DNA of 64,000 nt from Plasmodiophora brassicae (GCA_039704465.1 JASFAU010000020.1:248001-312000), one strand, 5' to 3'. Counted from the first letter of the stretch, positions 49,519 to 61,340 are shown. Translations and numbers: made by a program. The notes: a model not told the origin generated them from the letters alone.

Positions 49519-50865
49519 ATGAAGGCGTCGACGACGCCGGCGGTGATCTACGGGATGATGTTCCTGTTCGCCTACGAGTCCGTCCTGGTCCTCTCCGTCA
49601 TCCTGCCGATCATCCGGTCGGTGGTCCCCGTCGCCCTGTTCAGCCAGCACAAGGGCGCGCTGATGCAGGGCGCCCTGTCGGCGCTGCTGCTCGCCAACGG
49701 CGTCGGCGGCCTCGTCTGGGGCCGCCTCAGCGACCGCGCCGGCCGCCGCGTCGCCGTCGTCATCTGCATCGTCGGCACGGCGGTCGCGTTCGTCGCTGTC
49801 GCGCTCAGCCGCTCCTACGCCGTCCTGCTCGTCGCCCTCGCCTTTGTCGGCCTGTTCGACAGCGTCGGCGTCATCGCCAAGGTCGGTCCTGCGTCGCTGG
49901 GCGCGGCGAGCGTGACATCTGAACGAGTTGCCCAGTCGTGCCTGGGCGACATCAGCACCGACGACAACCGCAAGCAGCGGTTCTCGAGCCTGATGACCGC
50001 GCAGGCGCTGGCGTACGCGCTCGGCCCGGTCGCCACCGCCGTCACACCGGCGACGCTCGACGTCCGCCCCGGCCTGATCCCGATCCTCGCCTTCGTCGCC
50101 CTGCTGGCCCTCCTCCTCGTTGTCGTCTTCGCCGTCTTCCCCGAGACGCTCCGCCCCAACGACGAGGAGAACGATGACGAGCAGCGCGATCTGGAGTCGG
50201 GGGACGTCAACGGCGGCGGGCGTCGTCGACGTGTCGTCTGGGTCTGCGTCGCATCGTACTCGTTGCTCTGGCTGCTGCTGTCGGGCACCGACATGCTGCT
50301 GCCGTTGCTGACGGTCGAGGAGGCGGCCTACGGGGGCATGGGGCTCGCGTCGACTTGGGTCGGCACGTTCCTGACCGCGCAGGGCGTCGCGTACGTGGCG
50401 ATGCAGGTCGTCGTGTACCCGGCGCTGGCCCGTACCGTCGTTCCCGACCCCGTCGTCGGGTGCCGGGTCGGGTTCGCCTGCATGGCGATCGTGGTGCCCG
50501 CCGGGTACCTGCCGGCCGTGGTCCCGTTCCCCGTCCCCGCCATGGTCGTCGTCCTCGTCCTGAGGACGTTCGCGCAGACGCTGTCGCTGACCTCTGTGCT
50601 CGTCTGCCTGGATTTGTCGGCGCCGCCGGCGACGAAGGGGTCGATCAACGGGACGTGCCAGTCGGTCGCGTGCCTGACAGCGTTCCTGGGCGTGGCGGCC
50701 GGCGGCGTCCTGTTCGATGCGGGCCAGGCCGCTCGCGTCCTGTTCCTGCCCTACGCCGTGTTCGCGCTCGTCGCCATTGGCACGTTCGCGCTGACGATGC
50801 TCCTCCCCGCGTCCCTGTGCCGAATACGCGCGTCATCCCCGGCGTCGAGCACGCTGGCGAAGTGA
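49519..50865 (+). CDS. Major facilitator superfamily transporter (DHA1-like)
   Basis: Frame of 448 codons from ATG 49519 (MKASTTPAVIYGMMFLF); a longer upstream frame overlaps the region after UBE2K. About twelve hydrophobic helices are visible. The MFS motif A lies between TM2 and TM3: VWGRLSDRAGRRVAV. Later come LGDISTDDNR, as in the ZIF-like/DHA1 drug-efflux group, and a central acidic loop (NDEENDDEQRDLE). The C-terminal half has LTVEEAAYGGMG and SINGTCQSVACLTAFLG, again like plant and fungal ZIF/DHA1. It is probably an H+-coupled antiporter of small molecules; substrate unknown. A 46-bp GT..AG segment near 49883 could be an unrecognised intron, but keeping it open reads well. Confidence 0.85.
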   Translation: MKASTTPAVIYGMMFLFAYESVLVLSVILPIIRSVVPVALFSQHKGALMQGALSALLLANGVGGLVWGRLSDRAGRRVAVVICIVGTAVAFVAVALSRSYAVLLVALAFVGLFDSVGVIAKVGPASLGAASVTSERVAQSCLGDISTDDNRKQRFSSLMTAQALAYALGPVATAVTPATLDVRPGLIPILAFVALLALLLVVVFAVFPETLRPNDEENDDEQRDLESGDVNGGGRRRRVVWVCVASYSLLWLLLSGTDMLLPLLTVEEAAYGGMGLASTWVGTFLTAQGVAYVAMQVVVYPALARTVVPDPVVGCRVGFACMAIVVPAGYLPAVVPFPVPAMVVVLVLRTFAQTLSLTSVLVCLDLSAPPATKGSINGTCQSVACLTAFLGVAAGGVLFDAGQAARVLFLPYAVFALVAIGTFALTMLLPASLCRIRASSPASSTLAK

Positions 50866-50953
50866 CCTACCGGGGGATCCAGACGCGGAATTAAACAGTT
50901 CCACGCGTTGGCCAGCCTGTGACGACCGGCGCCGCTCTCGGTCGTGCTTGACA

Positions 50954-52055
50954 ATGTCCTGGTTGGCATTGGCCGCCGTCGCGCTCCGGCTGGCGTCCGC
51001 GCTGATCGTGTTCGACAACGACGGCAACCCAACCATCTTCCCGCACGCCACAGCAGTAGGAAGTCGAATTGCCAGTGATCCCCCCGACAATGACGTCCGT
51101 GCGCGCGTCCCGGTAGGAGTTCGGGGCGGTTCGAGGCGTATACGACGTGCAGGGCGAACTGGTACCGATGTCGGTTGTTGGCGATGGGCACCCGTGTAAT
51201 GACGTTCTCCATGCGCAGGATGGAGCCGTTGGGGCCACGTCGCTGTTCTGCGACGACGCCGACCTGGGCGATGGGTCGCGGTTCGTAAACCGCGTCGCGG
51301 TCGCCAGGCGCGGGTCCTGCTCGTTCCATAGCAAGGCGATGAGGTTGCAGTCGATGGGCGCCGTCGCCGTCGTGATCGGCAACGACGAAGGCGACCACGA
51401 CCTGGTGTCGATGGCGACGGGGGATCCGGACGCCGCTGCCCACATCGTCGTCCCCGTCGTGTCCGTCTCGCGAACCACCCTCCAGCAGCTGGAGCGGGCC
51501 AAATCTCGTGGGACGCCGGACAACGTCCCGAAGGCCATCGTCAACGACATCGGCGAAGTTCGCAGGGGCCCTGGTGCGTTCTTCGGCAAGGACGGCCCGG
51601 CACCGTTGGACATCGGTATGGTCGGCGCATGATGCGCCTTCACGTACGACGGGAGCGTGCAGCTGAACGATGCATGACGTCCGGCAGCATCGTTCGTGGC
51701 CATTGCCCTGATGATCCTGCTGCCTGCTGGATGCGTGCTCCTCGCCACCGTCCAGTGTATCAAGCGGTCCTGCAGCCGACGTCACGTGCGTCGGGCGGTT
51801 GCAAACCTGCCCGTGCATGCATACGACGCGCGTGACACGCGTCTGCACAACGAGACGTGCGCCGTCTGCTTGGAGGAATTCGTCCCCGGGGAGCCCCTGC
51901 GCGCGCTGCCCTGTCGGCACGGGTTCCACGTGCTCTGCATCGACCCCTGGCTGCGGGAGCACAGCGACCTGTGCCCCATCTGCAAGCGGAGCGTGCGCGC
52001 CAAGGTCGGCGGCCGTCGTCGTCCCCCAGCACTACACGCACAATCACCGTCTTGA
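50954..52055 (+). CDS. PA-TM-RING E3 ubiquitin ligase (RNF13/GRAIL type)
   Basis: Exons 50954-51055, 51153-51615 and 51688-52055 join in phase to 310 residues. A signal peptide (MSWLALAAVALRLASALIVF) is followed by a protease-associated domain (NRVAVARRGSCSFHSKAMRL, MGAVAVVIGND, HIVVPVVSVSRTT). One transmembrane helix follows (SFVAIALMILLPAGCVLLAT), then a RING-H2 domain: CAVCLEEFVPGEPLRALPC, RHGFHVLCIDPWL, CPICKRSV. All eight zinc ligands are present. PA-TM-RING ligases act in endosomal and secretory membranes with the PA domain in the lumen capturing substrates. The TM exon joins through donor GTATGG; the frame before it contains a stop inside the intron, which supports splicing. Confidence 0.93.
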
Positions 52056-52140
52056 GACGAGACGACCCACGCGCATTTATTCGATCTGGATCGTCCAACT
52101 ATTCGCTTGCCGAAGAGAGGACCCGCTAGACAGGGGAAGC

Positions 52141-52869
52141 TCAGAAGTGCATCGGTTTACCTCGCCCGGTCGTCGCCTGCTTCGTCACGGTCTTGGTCGC
52201 CCCCGTCGTAACCCGCTTCATGGACGCTTTCGTCGTCAGGTTGCCCTTCGGGGCCATCGTCGGCGCCGTCGACCCGGCCGGCGGCTTTGACGGCGCAGTC
52301 GGCGGCTTCGACGGCACGACCGGCGCCTTCGTCGGCGCCATCGTCGTGTTGCCCATGGTCATGGTCGTGCACGAGCAGAACTGAGGGGGGCAGTCGGGCG
52401 GGTTGTTGTTGCATGTGGCCATGCACCAGAAGTCGGTCGCGCGACGATCCACGGCCTTGCAGTGCTTCTGTTCGACGTGGCCGGGCGACGGGCGTCCTTC
52501 GCAGGAGCAGAAGTTTGGCGGGCAGAACGGCGGGTTCGCGTTGCAGACGGCCGTGCAGTAGAAATCAGTGGCACGAGGGTCGACCGCCTTGCAGGCACCC
52601 ATCGACATGGGTGGCTTCGAAGGCATATGTGACATGGACGGCATGTGCGTCATGGACGGCGCCGTGGTTGGGGGCACCGTCGGGATCGCCGAGTGCATCG
52701 TGGAATGCGGCATGGTGCGCCTCGCGGTCGGAGCGATCGTTACCGACGGTTCCGATTTCTTCGTCGTCGCCATGTGACCGGAGCTGGTCGCGCGCAACGT
52801 CGTGGCGGCCAGGACGGCAGGCGCCGCCAGGACGAACATCAGGGCAACGAAACGCAGACGCTGGACCAT
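52141..52869 (-). CDS. Secreted protein with two Cys-rich repeats and Thr/Pro/Met-rich mucin-like spacers
   Basis: Intronless frame of 242 codons. I chose the ATG at 52869 because it opens a signal peptide (MVQRLRFVALMFVLAAPAVL); the upstream ATG at 52941 would bury it. A Thr/Ser/Pro/Met-rich region (MTHMPSMSHMPSKPPMS) precedes two 31-residue repeats: CKAVDPRATDFYCTAVC / NANPPFCPPNFCSC and CKAVDRRATDFWCMATC / NNNPPDCPPQFCSC. Each has six Cys. A second Thr/Pro/Lys-rich tail ends GKPMHF. Short Cys modules of the YCTAVCNANPP type occur in secreted wall or matrix proteins of protists; chitin or glycan binding is only a guess. It is likely O-glycosylated. Confidence 0.82.
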   Translation of the reverse strand: MVQRLRFVALMFVLAAPAVLAATTLRATSSGHMATTKKSEPSVTIAPTARRTMPHSTMHSAIPTVPPTTAPSMTHMPSMSHMPSKPPMSMGACKAVDPRATDFYCTAVCNANPPFCPPNFCSCEGRPSPGHVEQKHCKAVDRRATDFWCMATCNNNPPDCPPQFCSCTTMTMGNTTMAPTKAPVVPSKPPTAPSKPPAGSTAPTMAPKGNLTTKASMKRVTTGATKTVTKQATTGRGKPMHF

Positions 52870-53133
52870 ATTGTTTGAGATGTGTGTTGTTTGCAGGAGT
52901 CGATGGTTGACGCAATGATGCCCATGATGCGGGCGACCCACGACGAGGACATCAGCGATGGGCGATCTCGATCATTCCAGAACGGGGAGCGCGCCATGCC
53001 TGGCTGTGGCGCCGCGCATGGCCTTCGAGAACGTCGGCCGTGCCGATGAGGCGGAGGAGGTAATACAACCGAACGCGGTAAGTCCGTGGCGGAGTCCGTG
53101 GCGGACTGCCTTCGTTGCCGTCGGTCACCGTCG

Positions 53134-55932
53134 ATGACACGTTCGCCCTGTCTGCTGTCCGACGACGTGGTCGCGTACCTGGAATCGGACGCGACATCGC
53201 CCGAGTGCCCGGCGGTGCGCTTCGACGACGCCGCCGACATTACGCAGCTGCTCTTGGAGCTGGGGCCGTTCCTGACCGCGAAATCGGGCGACCGACGCCG
53301 ACGGGCCTATGACATCGTGTCGAAATTCGACGTCGATGCGATCCCGGCAACGGTCCACGATCACCTCGTGCGATTCCTGTGCGAGCGGCTTGCGTCGGAC
53401 CCGTCGTCGGCCTCGTCGATAACGTCGTGCTTGCTGCCGCTGCTGAATACGGTTCCGGAAAGCCTGGCGCGCGCCATGATCCCGTTCCTGTTGCGGGTCG
53501 ACGTTCGGTCGTTAAGCCAAGGGAACCGCGGCTCTGTCTTCAGCATCATCTCCCGATTGCTGAGCGACCACCGTCTGCTTGTCGATGATCCAACTCTGAT
53601 TTCTGGGTACCTTGCCCTGGCCGAAGGCGAAAAGGACCCCCGAAACCTGGTCAGCGTCTTCGAGACCGAGCGACGTCTTCTTTCGTCTCCGTCGCTGAAC
53701 GATGACCTCGCCGAGGACATGTTCGAGGCGGCGTCGTGCTACTTCCCGATCACCTATCGGGCACAGACCAGCGCCGACGTCCCTGAACAGGTTCTGTGCG
53801 ACCTTCTCCTCGACTGCCTGACCGGGGACGCGCGCCTCGCCCAGCACTCGGTCCCATTCTTCCTCGACAAGCTCCACTCGACGAGCACCAGTGCACAGGT
53901 CGCCGCTCTGGGTGCGTTGTCGACCTCGTTCGACCGGTTCCCGCTCTGTGGTGCGACGTCTGCCCACCTTCCCGAACTCGCCGACTCGCTGATTCAGCTC
54001 CTCGCGTCATCATCGTACGCTGCCTGCGCCCCTTTATTTGGTTGGCGTGGACTGATCGGCGTACGTTTAGGTCCTCGAACGAGCTGGTGGAGGCCGGCTT
54101 GTCGACGTTAAAATCAGTGACGAAACGTCTCTGCTCGACCGACGTCGTCGAGTGCGACGAACGGTTCATGGCGCCCATGCTGGAAACGATCGCGGACGAG
54201 TGCTTCGCGATCGACAGCAGAAACGGTGCCGGGCGTTGCTCCACGTTCTATGCGATCCGCTGACGAGGGGGCATCGTTTCAGGACGGACGTTCTCGCGAG
54301 CGTTCACGACGATGTGCGCCGCGTCTCCGTCGGCGCTTCGTCGATGTTGCACGTCGTCGCCGCTCGTCGATCGCGTTCTCGATCAGGTTTCGGCGGGCAC
54401 CGCCGGCTTCAGCCAGACGCTGGCCATGATCGACCTCCTCAACGGCGTCGTCGCCGCTTACCTGTACGTGCAACCGCCGCTGACGGTTTCTTCCCTGATC
54501 TGACATGCTGTCCAGGGAATTCGACGTGCACGACCCTGTCCTGCTCGACAGGATCTTCAATGCTCTTCGTGGAGCGTCCTGTCCCGACCTGGCCGCTGGC
54601 GTTGTCGCGTCTGCCGCGTCGTGTCTGGCACGTTTAGCGCCGGCCCTACCTTTGCCATCTCTCGAGCGGCTCCTGGATTTCGTGGACCCCATCCTTTCCG
54701 CGAACGTCGCTGACGACGTCGTCGACGCGTACACCGAGTGCCTGGCCCGTGCGGCCGAGCGCATCCCAGAGGTCGTTTTATCCCGCGTCGGCCCTGGCGG
54801 TCTCGATCGCCCTCGGCTTCTGTCCCGGTTGGGGGCCGTCGACGCGTTCCTTCGTTGCGCGATACGCCCCTGCCTGGCTCCGGCCGTCCAGCAGCGCCTG
54901 CACGACGACTCGGAGCTGATCGCCACGTTAGCACGGGCAATGGCAACGGCGTCGTCGGCCACGATTCTCGAAGCGGTCGACTGCATCGCGATGCGATTGG
55001 CGCCCGGGGACGCGTACAGCAACGACATTGTCGACCTGTTCCAGGCCATCGCGAGTCGGGCGCCCGTCGACGTCCAGACCGACCTGTGCAAGGTCCACGT
55101 TGACGATTTCATCGTCAGCAGACGCGTCACCGCACTGCTGGGCGCCTGCCTGCACTCCTGTCGGGTGATCCCCGATCCGGATCGATTGCTGGCCGGCCTG
55201 CTGGAAGACAGCAGCGATCACCCCGACCTTGTCGGGGCCGTCGTCAACAACACGGACAGGACCGTCGACGACGTCAACGCCCGGGATGACCTCACCCGGG
55301 TCTGGGTGGCGAAGGCGTTGGCCATGCGCGGGTGCCCCACTGGGATCGCCCAGTGCCGCGATCTCGTTCGGGAGCGCTGCGCCCATTTCCCGGTCGTGTT
55401 CCAGGTGGATCCCAAATGGCACTGGCGCGTCCTGCCCCTGTACAAGCAGCGCGTCCTGCACGCCGTTCTGCCCATCTTCCTGGAACAGTTGGAAGCCGGG
55501 GACGACGTCAGCGCCGTGCTGGCCGCTGTTCTTGAGCAGGTCCCTCGGCCCGTGATCCTGGAGAACACGGCCGCGCTGCTGCCCGTCCTTCTGAGGGCGT
55601 TCACGAAGAAGGATGCGACGGTCGCGTTGCTGGCGTCCACATTCGCCACCATTTCCGTGCTGATCGCGTCCGATGTGTCCTGCATTGCCAGCGATTTCTC
55701 GGCGGTCATCGGCCCGTTGCTGCGATTAGCGGCAGCGTCGTCGAGGGACGCTCGCGCCAGCGTTCGCGTCGCGGCACTGGAGACCTTGATCGAGTTCGCG
55801 ACGCTGCCGCATCACGTAACGTACCCGTTTGCGAGCGACATTCGCGCGGCGCTCATGAAGGCCATGGACGACCCGAAACGCGTCGTGCGGCAGGCCGCTC
55901 GACGCGCTCGACAGGTCTGGACGGTCCAATGA
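53134..55932 (+). CDS. MMS19: MMS19, cytosolic Fe-S cluster assembly / DNA repair adaptor
   Basis: Four exons (53134-54014, 54071-54225, 54283-54463, 54516-55932) join in phase to 877 residues of HEAT-like helices. N-terminal signatures: ITQLLLELGPFLT, AEGEKDPRNLVSVF, and FEAASCYFPITYR (the family's CYFPI motif). The C-terminal HEAT array has YKQRVLHAVLPIFL, VPRPVILENTAALLPVLL, and YPFASDIRAALMKAMDDPKR followed by VVRQAARRARQVW, all as in MMS19. MMS19 hands Fe-S clusters to DNA polymerases, helicases and XPD. It is shorter than the human protein (about 1,030) with a compact middle. I chose the ATG at 53134; a donor-like GTAAGT at 53079 hints at a possible upstream exon. Confidence 0.93.
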
Positions 55933-56181
55933 CGATAACGGACCGGCACCTTTAGCCATAAATGTAACTGGACGTCGTTGCTCGCACGTTGCCTGCTCAT
56001 CATTTAGGCTGTACTGACTGAACGATCGATAATGGCACGACGTTGCCAACGGTTCCTGTGCAGATCGGGTCAGGCGACCGACAGCACAACTTGGAGCGTT
56101 CTTGCCGGTTCTGTGAGATACGCGCACGCCGGTTAGAATTAATTCATTCCAGCGCGATCTTCATCGGTCGGGCTACAGGTC

Positions 56182-58454
56182 CTATTCGACATCGTCGTCA
56201 TTGTCCTGCGACGACTTTTCCTTCGTGCTCGTGTACGCCGCGTTCCTGAAGAACTCGCGTATGCGCGTGGAGACGGCTGTGCCGATTCGCCTGGTGCAGG
56301 CCCCCTTCGACCGATACTCGAGCGCCGCCAGCATGTTCCTCTCGTCCAGCTCGCTGCCGCACGTGTCATACGCCGCCAGAAGCGCTCCTAGGCTGGGATA
56401 GCGCTTCAAGATCGCCAGGCACTTGCTTTCGGTGACGCCGTGAAGAGCGGTCAGCAGAATGCCTATCCACTGTTCTTAGCGGTTCACGTTGCACAGAACG
56501 AGGGACGACTAACCGAACTGATGCTCCTTGCTCTCAATGATGGACTTGCTCAGACGTTGATTGAAATCATCTAGCGCTTCGGGGTTCGCAGGCAGGCCGT
56601 TCTCGTCGACCTTGTGCTGCAGGCGCCTGTGCACGGAACACAGGAACCTGATCGTATTGTCCAGGTCGTGCGTGTGATAGACGAAGAAGCCATCGTGGGC
56701 CTTGTACATGCCATCATCAGCAACACGCGCAGCCGAACGGGGACGACAATGATGCACCATACAATCATCCTGGCGATCGCACTGGGCATGGACTTCGGGT
56801 CGAGCGTCCGGTCGCAGTTCATATCGCCTTCGATCAGGTAAACGACCTGGAGGCCGGATCTGGATGCGCGCGCGCGCTGTCAGCCACCTCAACGATCGTC
56901 GGATCGGAACCCAGCCCACTTCTTCAGGCGGTACTTTTGCTCTTCGTAACGATTGTCCTTGATACTGCTGGCAAAGTCCCCGTCTCGCTTGCGCTCGACA
57001 ATGGGCGACAGTATCGCTGCGCTGTGGCACCCGACCTACATGTGCCAGCACGAGATCACGACTCTGCTGGACACCATGTGGCACGGGGAGGCCAACCTGT
57101 CCTTGACGGCGGGCCACCCAGCAGTAATCGCCAACGGCCAGCTTACAGCGCTCGAACCGCAACGACTGGGAATTCATCTCCGCCGTCAGCCGGGCCCGCG
57201 CGTCACGTAGCTGTGTGGCGACAAGCGTTAGTCCAAGGGACGTCAGCGCCGCAATGGGAACCGCAGGCCGACCCGTTCCGCGGGATCAATCACGAGAACG
57301 ACCTGCAACGGGGCACCGTCAGTCAGGCAACGATAAGGGGGAGACGCGGCACCGCCCACCTCATAGTCGGAGCGCGCGCGACGACACGGCAGGACGTCGT
57401 TGTCGGGCGCCGGCACGTCCCGCATCGGCGGCCCGGCGACCAGAGACGCGCACGCGTTGCTCTGCTCGCGGGCGTCCCACGTGTCCGCCAGTCGCCCGCC
57501 GAGCACCCTCCCCGTTTCCGTCAGCTCGTACCGGGCCGGGTTCCCCGTCTTGACCACCAGCTCCTTCTTGATCAGCGTCGCCTGGGACCTGGTCAGCAGC
57601 GGGAACGCGCGACCGCTCGCCCCCCGCCAATGCCATACCATGGACGACCAGGCGTTGTAGAAGCCGGTGCCGGAATGCACTTCGACGGCCGTGAAGCTGT
57701 CCTCGGCGTACGGCTGGGCCAGCTCCTGCAACTCGGCTCTGCCGTACGCGCGGTCGTCCTTCGCCATGGCGACCAGGATGGCGAACGCACCGGACTGGAA
57801 CAACGGGGGACGACGACGTCAGCAATTGGCGCGCGCTCCACAGGGCGGATCCCCACCATGAAACGCGGAATGTACTCGCGCGTCGTCGGCTGCCGTCGGC
57901 GCTTCCTGGGCCCCGGGTCGTCGACGACCTCCGCATCAGCGCTGGGCGACGTCGTCGTCGTGTTGCGTCGGCCGGCGTCATCGGGCGGGACGGCCGCGCT
58001 CCGGTTCTGCGCCCTCTCCATGGCGGCGGCGCGGGATCGCCCAAGGCCCACGCCTTCACCGGCGAATATCTGCTCAATCTGGACGACGTCACGGGCGGGG
58101 AACGGGCGAGCGGGGGCCCTCCCGGGTCGAACCTCGTTGCAGATGTGCACGCCGACGAACTTCAGCTTCTTGACGTCGTCGACGGTCCGCAACGGGATCG
58201 GCGACTTCCTGACGGACGTGATCGCCTGTCACCCGGTGAACGACAGCGGGGGACGACAACGTGTGTGTGCCTGTGCGCGTCACCTTGCGGTACATCATGA
58301 CGATGTTCGGGTTGGCGTCGGCCTTGGCGGCCAGCGCGTCCGCCCGGGCGGCCAACCCCTCGGCGATGAACTCGTTGAACGGGCAGGCGCAGCACGCCGA
58401 CGATGACGACGCGGCGGCGGCGCGCCCGCCGCGACGTCCCCCTCTGGCGGCCAT
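56182..58454 (-). CDS. MUS81: MUS81 structure-specific endonuclease catalytic subunit
   Basis: The gene reads on the reverse strand through several exons. The N-terminal HhH is ACPFNEFIAEGLAARADALA. The winged helix is SGAFAILVAMAKDD, RAELQELAQPYAEDSFT, and LIKKELVVKTGNPARYELTE. The XPF-type nuclease is VVLVIDPAER, LRDARARLTAEMNSQ, LAVGDYCWVAR, the catalytic VERKRDGDFASSIKDNRYEE (ERKx3D intact) and VVYLIEGD. The C-terminal HhH2 is HGVTESKCLAILKRYPSLGA. MUS81 with EME1/2 cuts replication-fork and recombination intermediates. The exon 1 ATG is at 58454. The junctions at DPAER/LRDAR (acceptor CACACAG) and at WAGF/VVYLIEG are clear; those before VERKR and before HGVTESK are unresolved. The stop is at 56182. 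Confidence 0.92.
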
Positions 58455-58710
58455 TCAACGGCGTCGTCGTGATCGAAGTCGAACACTGAACGCCGCGGCC
58501 CGGTCCGAATCCGCCGTTTCTGCCACTGGATCGGCGACGTTCTCCTACTCCTAGCCGGAGCAGTGGAACGTCAAGCCATTGGTTTCACATTGCAGGTATC
58601 TCTTGTCGAACGACCGCCAACGGCGTCCACCGATTATGATTGTCGCTGATCTCGTCGGCAAACGCAGAACAGAAGGTATCCCGGCGGGAAGCGCGCCGTC
58701 AACGTGGTCG

Positions 58711-59210
58711 GCGATGACGTTTATTACGTTGCCGGTGCTGGTGATTGCAGCCATGGGCGAGGTCCATTCTGGGTTGCCCCTGTCAGTGTGACGCTCGTCA
58801 TTTCCGCGCTCATCATGTCCCTGATGAACACGCGCGCGCGCTGTTCGCGGCGTCGATCGTCCTGACCCTGAGATCGAACGGCGCCCCACCTGAAATGGTC
58901 GCCAGTGGAAACCGCTCGGCGATTGAGATTCATGAGGCGGTTCATTGTCGGCACCGTCTGTGGTTGGATCCTCCTGATCGGGCAGCTTGTTTTCCTGTCG
59001 ACGCAGGACCGATCCCCTTGGCATTACCTGATTGCGCTCAGCGCCCAGCGTTTGGGGACGTCCGTCCAGGACACATGGGTGCCGTCCATGATAGGGATCA
59101 ACAAGAGCGTCGTCACTTGTTCACCAGACGAACCGCTGGGATCTACAGCGTTGCCCCACAAGCTTCCCGCGGGTCAGACCAGCCCAGGTACCCCTTCGTC
59201 CAAACAATAG
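58711..59210 (+). CDS. Possible multi-pass membrane protein (weak model)
   Basis: Several hydrophobic segments lie in + frames: MTFITLPVLVIAAMG (58711), VTLVISALIMSLMN (about 58785), and FIVGTVCGWILLIGQLVFLS (about 58940), which leads into HYLIALSAQRLG. They are in different frames, so introns are needed, but I could not find a consistent set. A further Gly/Pro-rich hydrophobic stretch at about 59390-59460 may belong. No family recognised. Confidence 0.3.
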
Positions 59211-60416
59211 GCATCTCGCCAGGACGGCTGCGTCGATGAACCACGATGTCATACACGCTGCCCTATTCGCGACCATAACGACCCAACTAAACAGTCTTGA
59301 GGAAGGTACAATGCAACATCGCGAATGATGCACAACGTACCCGCCCGCCACATCGTCGCTGTGCTCAACATTCGCGCCCAAGCGGGCCCCGCACCGTCAC
59401 CCTTCTTGCTCGGGATGCTGTCCGGGATCCCTTCGTGGGGGATGGTCGGCAGTGGTTGCCTTTGGCCGATGGGTTTCGAGCAACTGTCCGACCCAGATAA
59501 TCTCTCTCACGGGAACGGACGTGGCAGAGTTCGACAGGCATCTCTCCGGGCCGGGTCCTGCACGCTTTTATAGACCATGCTCTGCTGGCACGGGCACAGC
59601 AGCGCTCATATATAATCGGCTAACATCACGAACGAGTTGAACCTGCCTAGCAGCAGAACCATCGTTTCGACCCCTCTACCAGCGGTCCAAATGTGGTCGC
59701 GAAATGAGGGATGAGCCGAAAGTGCCTATTGTTGCCGAATTGTTGGATCCAGGAGACGTCGATCTGGTACGGGTCACGCTGCCGGTGGGGCCCAGATTAC
59801 AACGGGTTGGGCAGGAGCGGACACAGGTTGGGCAGGGACACCGACGGGTGGGACGGGTGGGTCACCGGGTGCGCCTGGAAGCAGGGCAGAAAGAGGGCGA
59901 TCAGCAGCACTGCAGACCCGCCACACTGTTTGGGATCACGGTTCCTTCAGCAGGGTACAACGGCGGCAGAGACGTCCGATGCACGGACCAAGCGACAGCA
60001 CGTCTCGGGTCGTCCACCCAATCGTGAACGCCACCGCAGCCGATGCAATGTTCGCATACCACATCGGGCGCCGATCGATACGACCCGCGGACAGTCCGAT
60101 CGGAGGTCAAATGGTTGATTACGACAGTGCGGTCGACCGACTCGGCGCCACCGGTCACGCGTACCTCAGCATTTACCATCTGAGGCACCAGAGGGTCCCC
60201 ATTCCGATTTGAGCGTCAGCTGTTGGTGTCCGACGATCTGACCATCGGCAGACGGCCTATGCGACACCATGAGTCAATCGTCGGGGCGAACGAGTCAATG
60301 CCCAATCGGGCTGATGAGTCACCTGGACGTGGTTGACCGACGCATCCAACGACATGGCTCATTAAACGTTTCTGTAATATTTTAACCCGTTCATCATAAC
60401 GGTCGCCGGTCGCCCA
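59211..60416. other. Interval without a confident gene
   Basis: Mostly short frames. A G-rich stretch with repeated GGTTGGGCAG/GGGTGGGACGG motifs lies at about 59808-59870 and could form G-quadruplex structure. Two candidate continuation exons of the membrane-protein model lie at the left. Confidence 0.4.
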
Positions 60417-61340
60417 ATGTCGCTCGCTATTGTCGGTCGTTCCCTTCTGACGGCGCCGCCGAAGAAGGCGAACGCGAACAGGAAGGTGGTGGTGGACGTA
60501 ATCGCTCCGCAACCGGTCCCCCTGGCGACCGCTGTCCTCCCCGAGCTGAGCGACGACCTGGCCGCCATCCGCGTCCAGCGCGCCTGGCGACGTTACCAGG
60601 AAGCGCAAGCCTCGGCCAGGGTGCCCGTCCGGGCCATCTCCAACAGTCGCATCCGCCTGCTCGCCGCCCGGATCGTCCAGGACACCTGGCGACGAATCCG
60701 CCAGCGCCGCCTCCATGCCGCGCTACGCGACGCGTTCGTCCTGCCAGCGGTCGCACAGGCGGTGCACAATTCGGAGCGGGACGCGGCGGCGCTGACGATC
60801 CAGCGTTCGTGGCGGGGCGCGATTGTTCGCCACGATCTGGCCTGGACGCGTCGTACGATCGCGGAGCTGGTCTCCGACCTCGTCGGCGACGTCGAGGACG
60901 ACGGCGCCGCGCGCCAGGTCCAATCGGCGTGGAGAGCGCACGCCGACCGACGCTCAGAGCGTCTGCTCGACACGCCGGCGACGTCTGTGGTCGACTACGC
61001 CCTCGACGTCGCCGTCCAGGAGATGGATGACGCGTTCGCCCTGCGGAAGGTCCTTCGCAGCGTGGCGGCCGATCGCCACGACGCTGACGTTGTCGAACGT
61101 CTGCTCTGCGACCTGGTCGAACACGCCCTTGGGGTGGGGGAGACGCCGCGAATCGTCGCGCCGGAGACGACCCCGACACCGGACAGCGGCGCTGAGGACG
61201 AGACGCCGGTCGAGATGCCGGGCAAGTCACCGACGATAACCGGGGACCCTACGCCGAAGCGGAAACGTCGAGGCGGCGGCGTGTTGCGCTCGTTGAAGCG
61301 CCTACTGTCCTGCGGCGGGTCGTCGTCGATCGTTCCCTAA
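60417..61340 (+). CDS. IQ-motif protein (probable calmodulin binder)
   Basis: Single frame of 307 codons. Four IQ-like motifs are spaced through the first two thirds: IRVQRAWRRYQEA, ARIVQDTWRRIRQRR, LTIQRSWRGAIVRH and RQVQSAWRAHADRR. The third fits the consensus IQxxxRGxxxR best. IQ motifs bind calmodulin or EF-hand light chains. The middle is Asp/Val-rich and helical. The C-terminus is basic (KRKRRGGGVLRSLKRLL) followed by Cys and Ser. No motor, GAP or kinase domain is attached. It sits next to CFAP20, so an axonemal role is possible but unproven. Confidence 0.8.
   Translation: MSLAIVGRSLLTAPPKKANANRKVVVDVIAPQPVPLATAVLPELSDDLAAIRVQRAWRRYQEAQASARVPVRAISNSRIRLLAARIVQDTWRRIRQRRLHAALRDAFVLPAVAQAVHNSERDAAALTIQRSWRGAIVRHDLAWTRRTIAELVSDLVGDVEDDGAARQVQSAWRAHADRRSERLLDTPATSVVDYALDVAVQEMDDAFALRKVLRSVAADRHDADVVERLLCDLVEHALGVGETPRIVAPETTPTPDSGAEDETPVEMPGKSPTITGDPTPKRKRRGGGVLRSLKRLLSCGGSSSIVP

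Noticed and set aside
59808..59870. G-rich motif array as a telomere-like or regulatory repeat
   Set aside because: The units are irregular and the run is short; only noted as possible G-quadruplex sequence.
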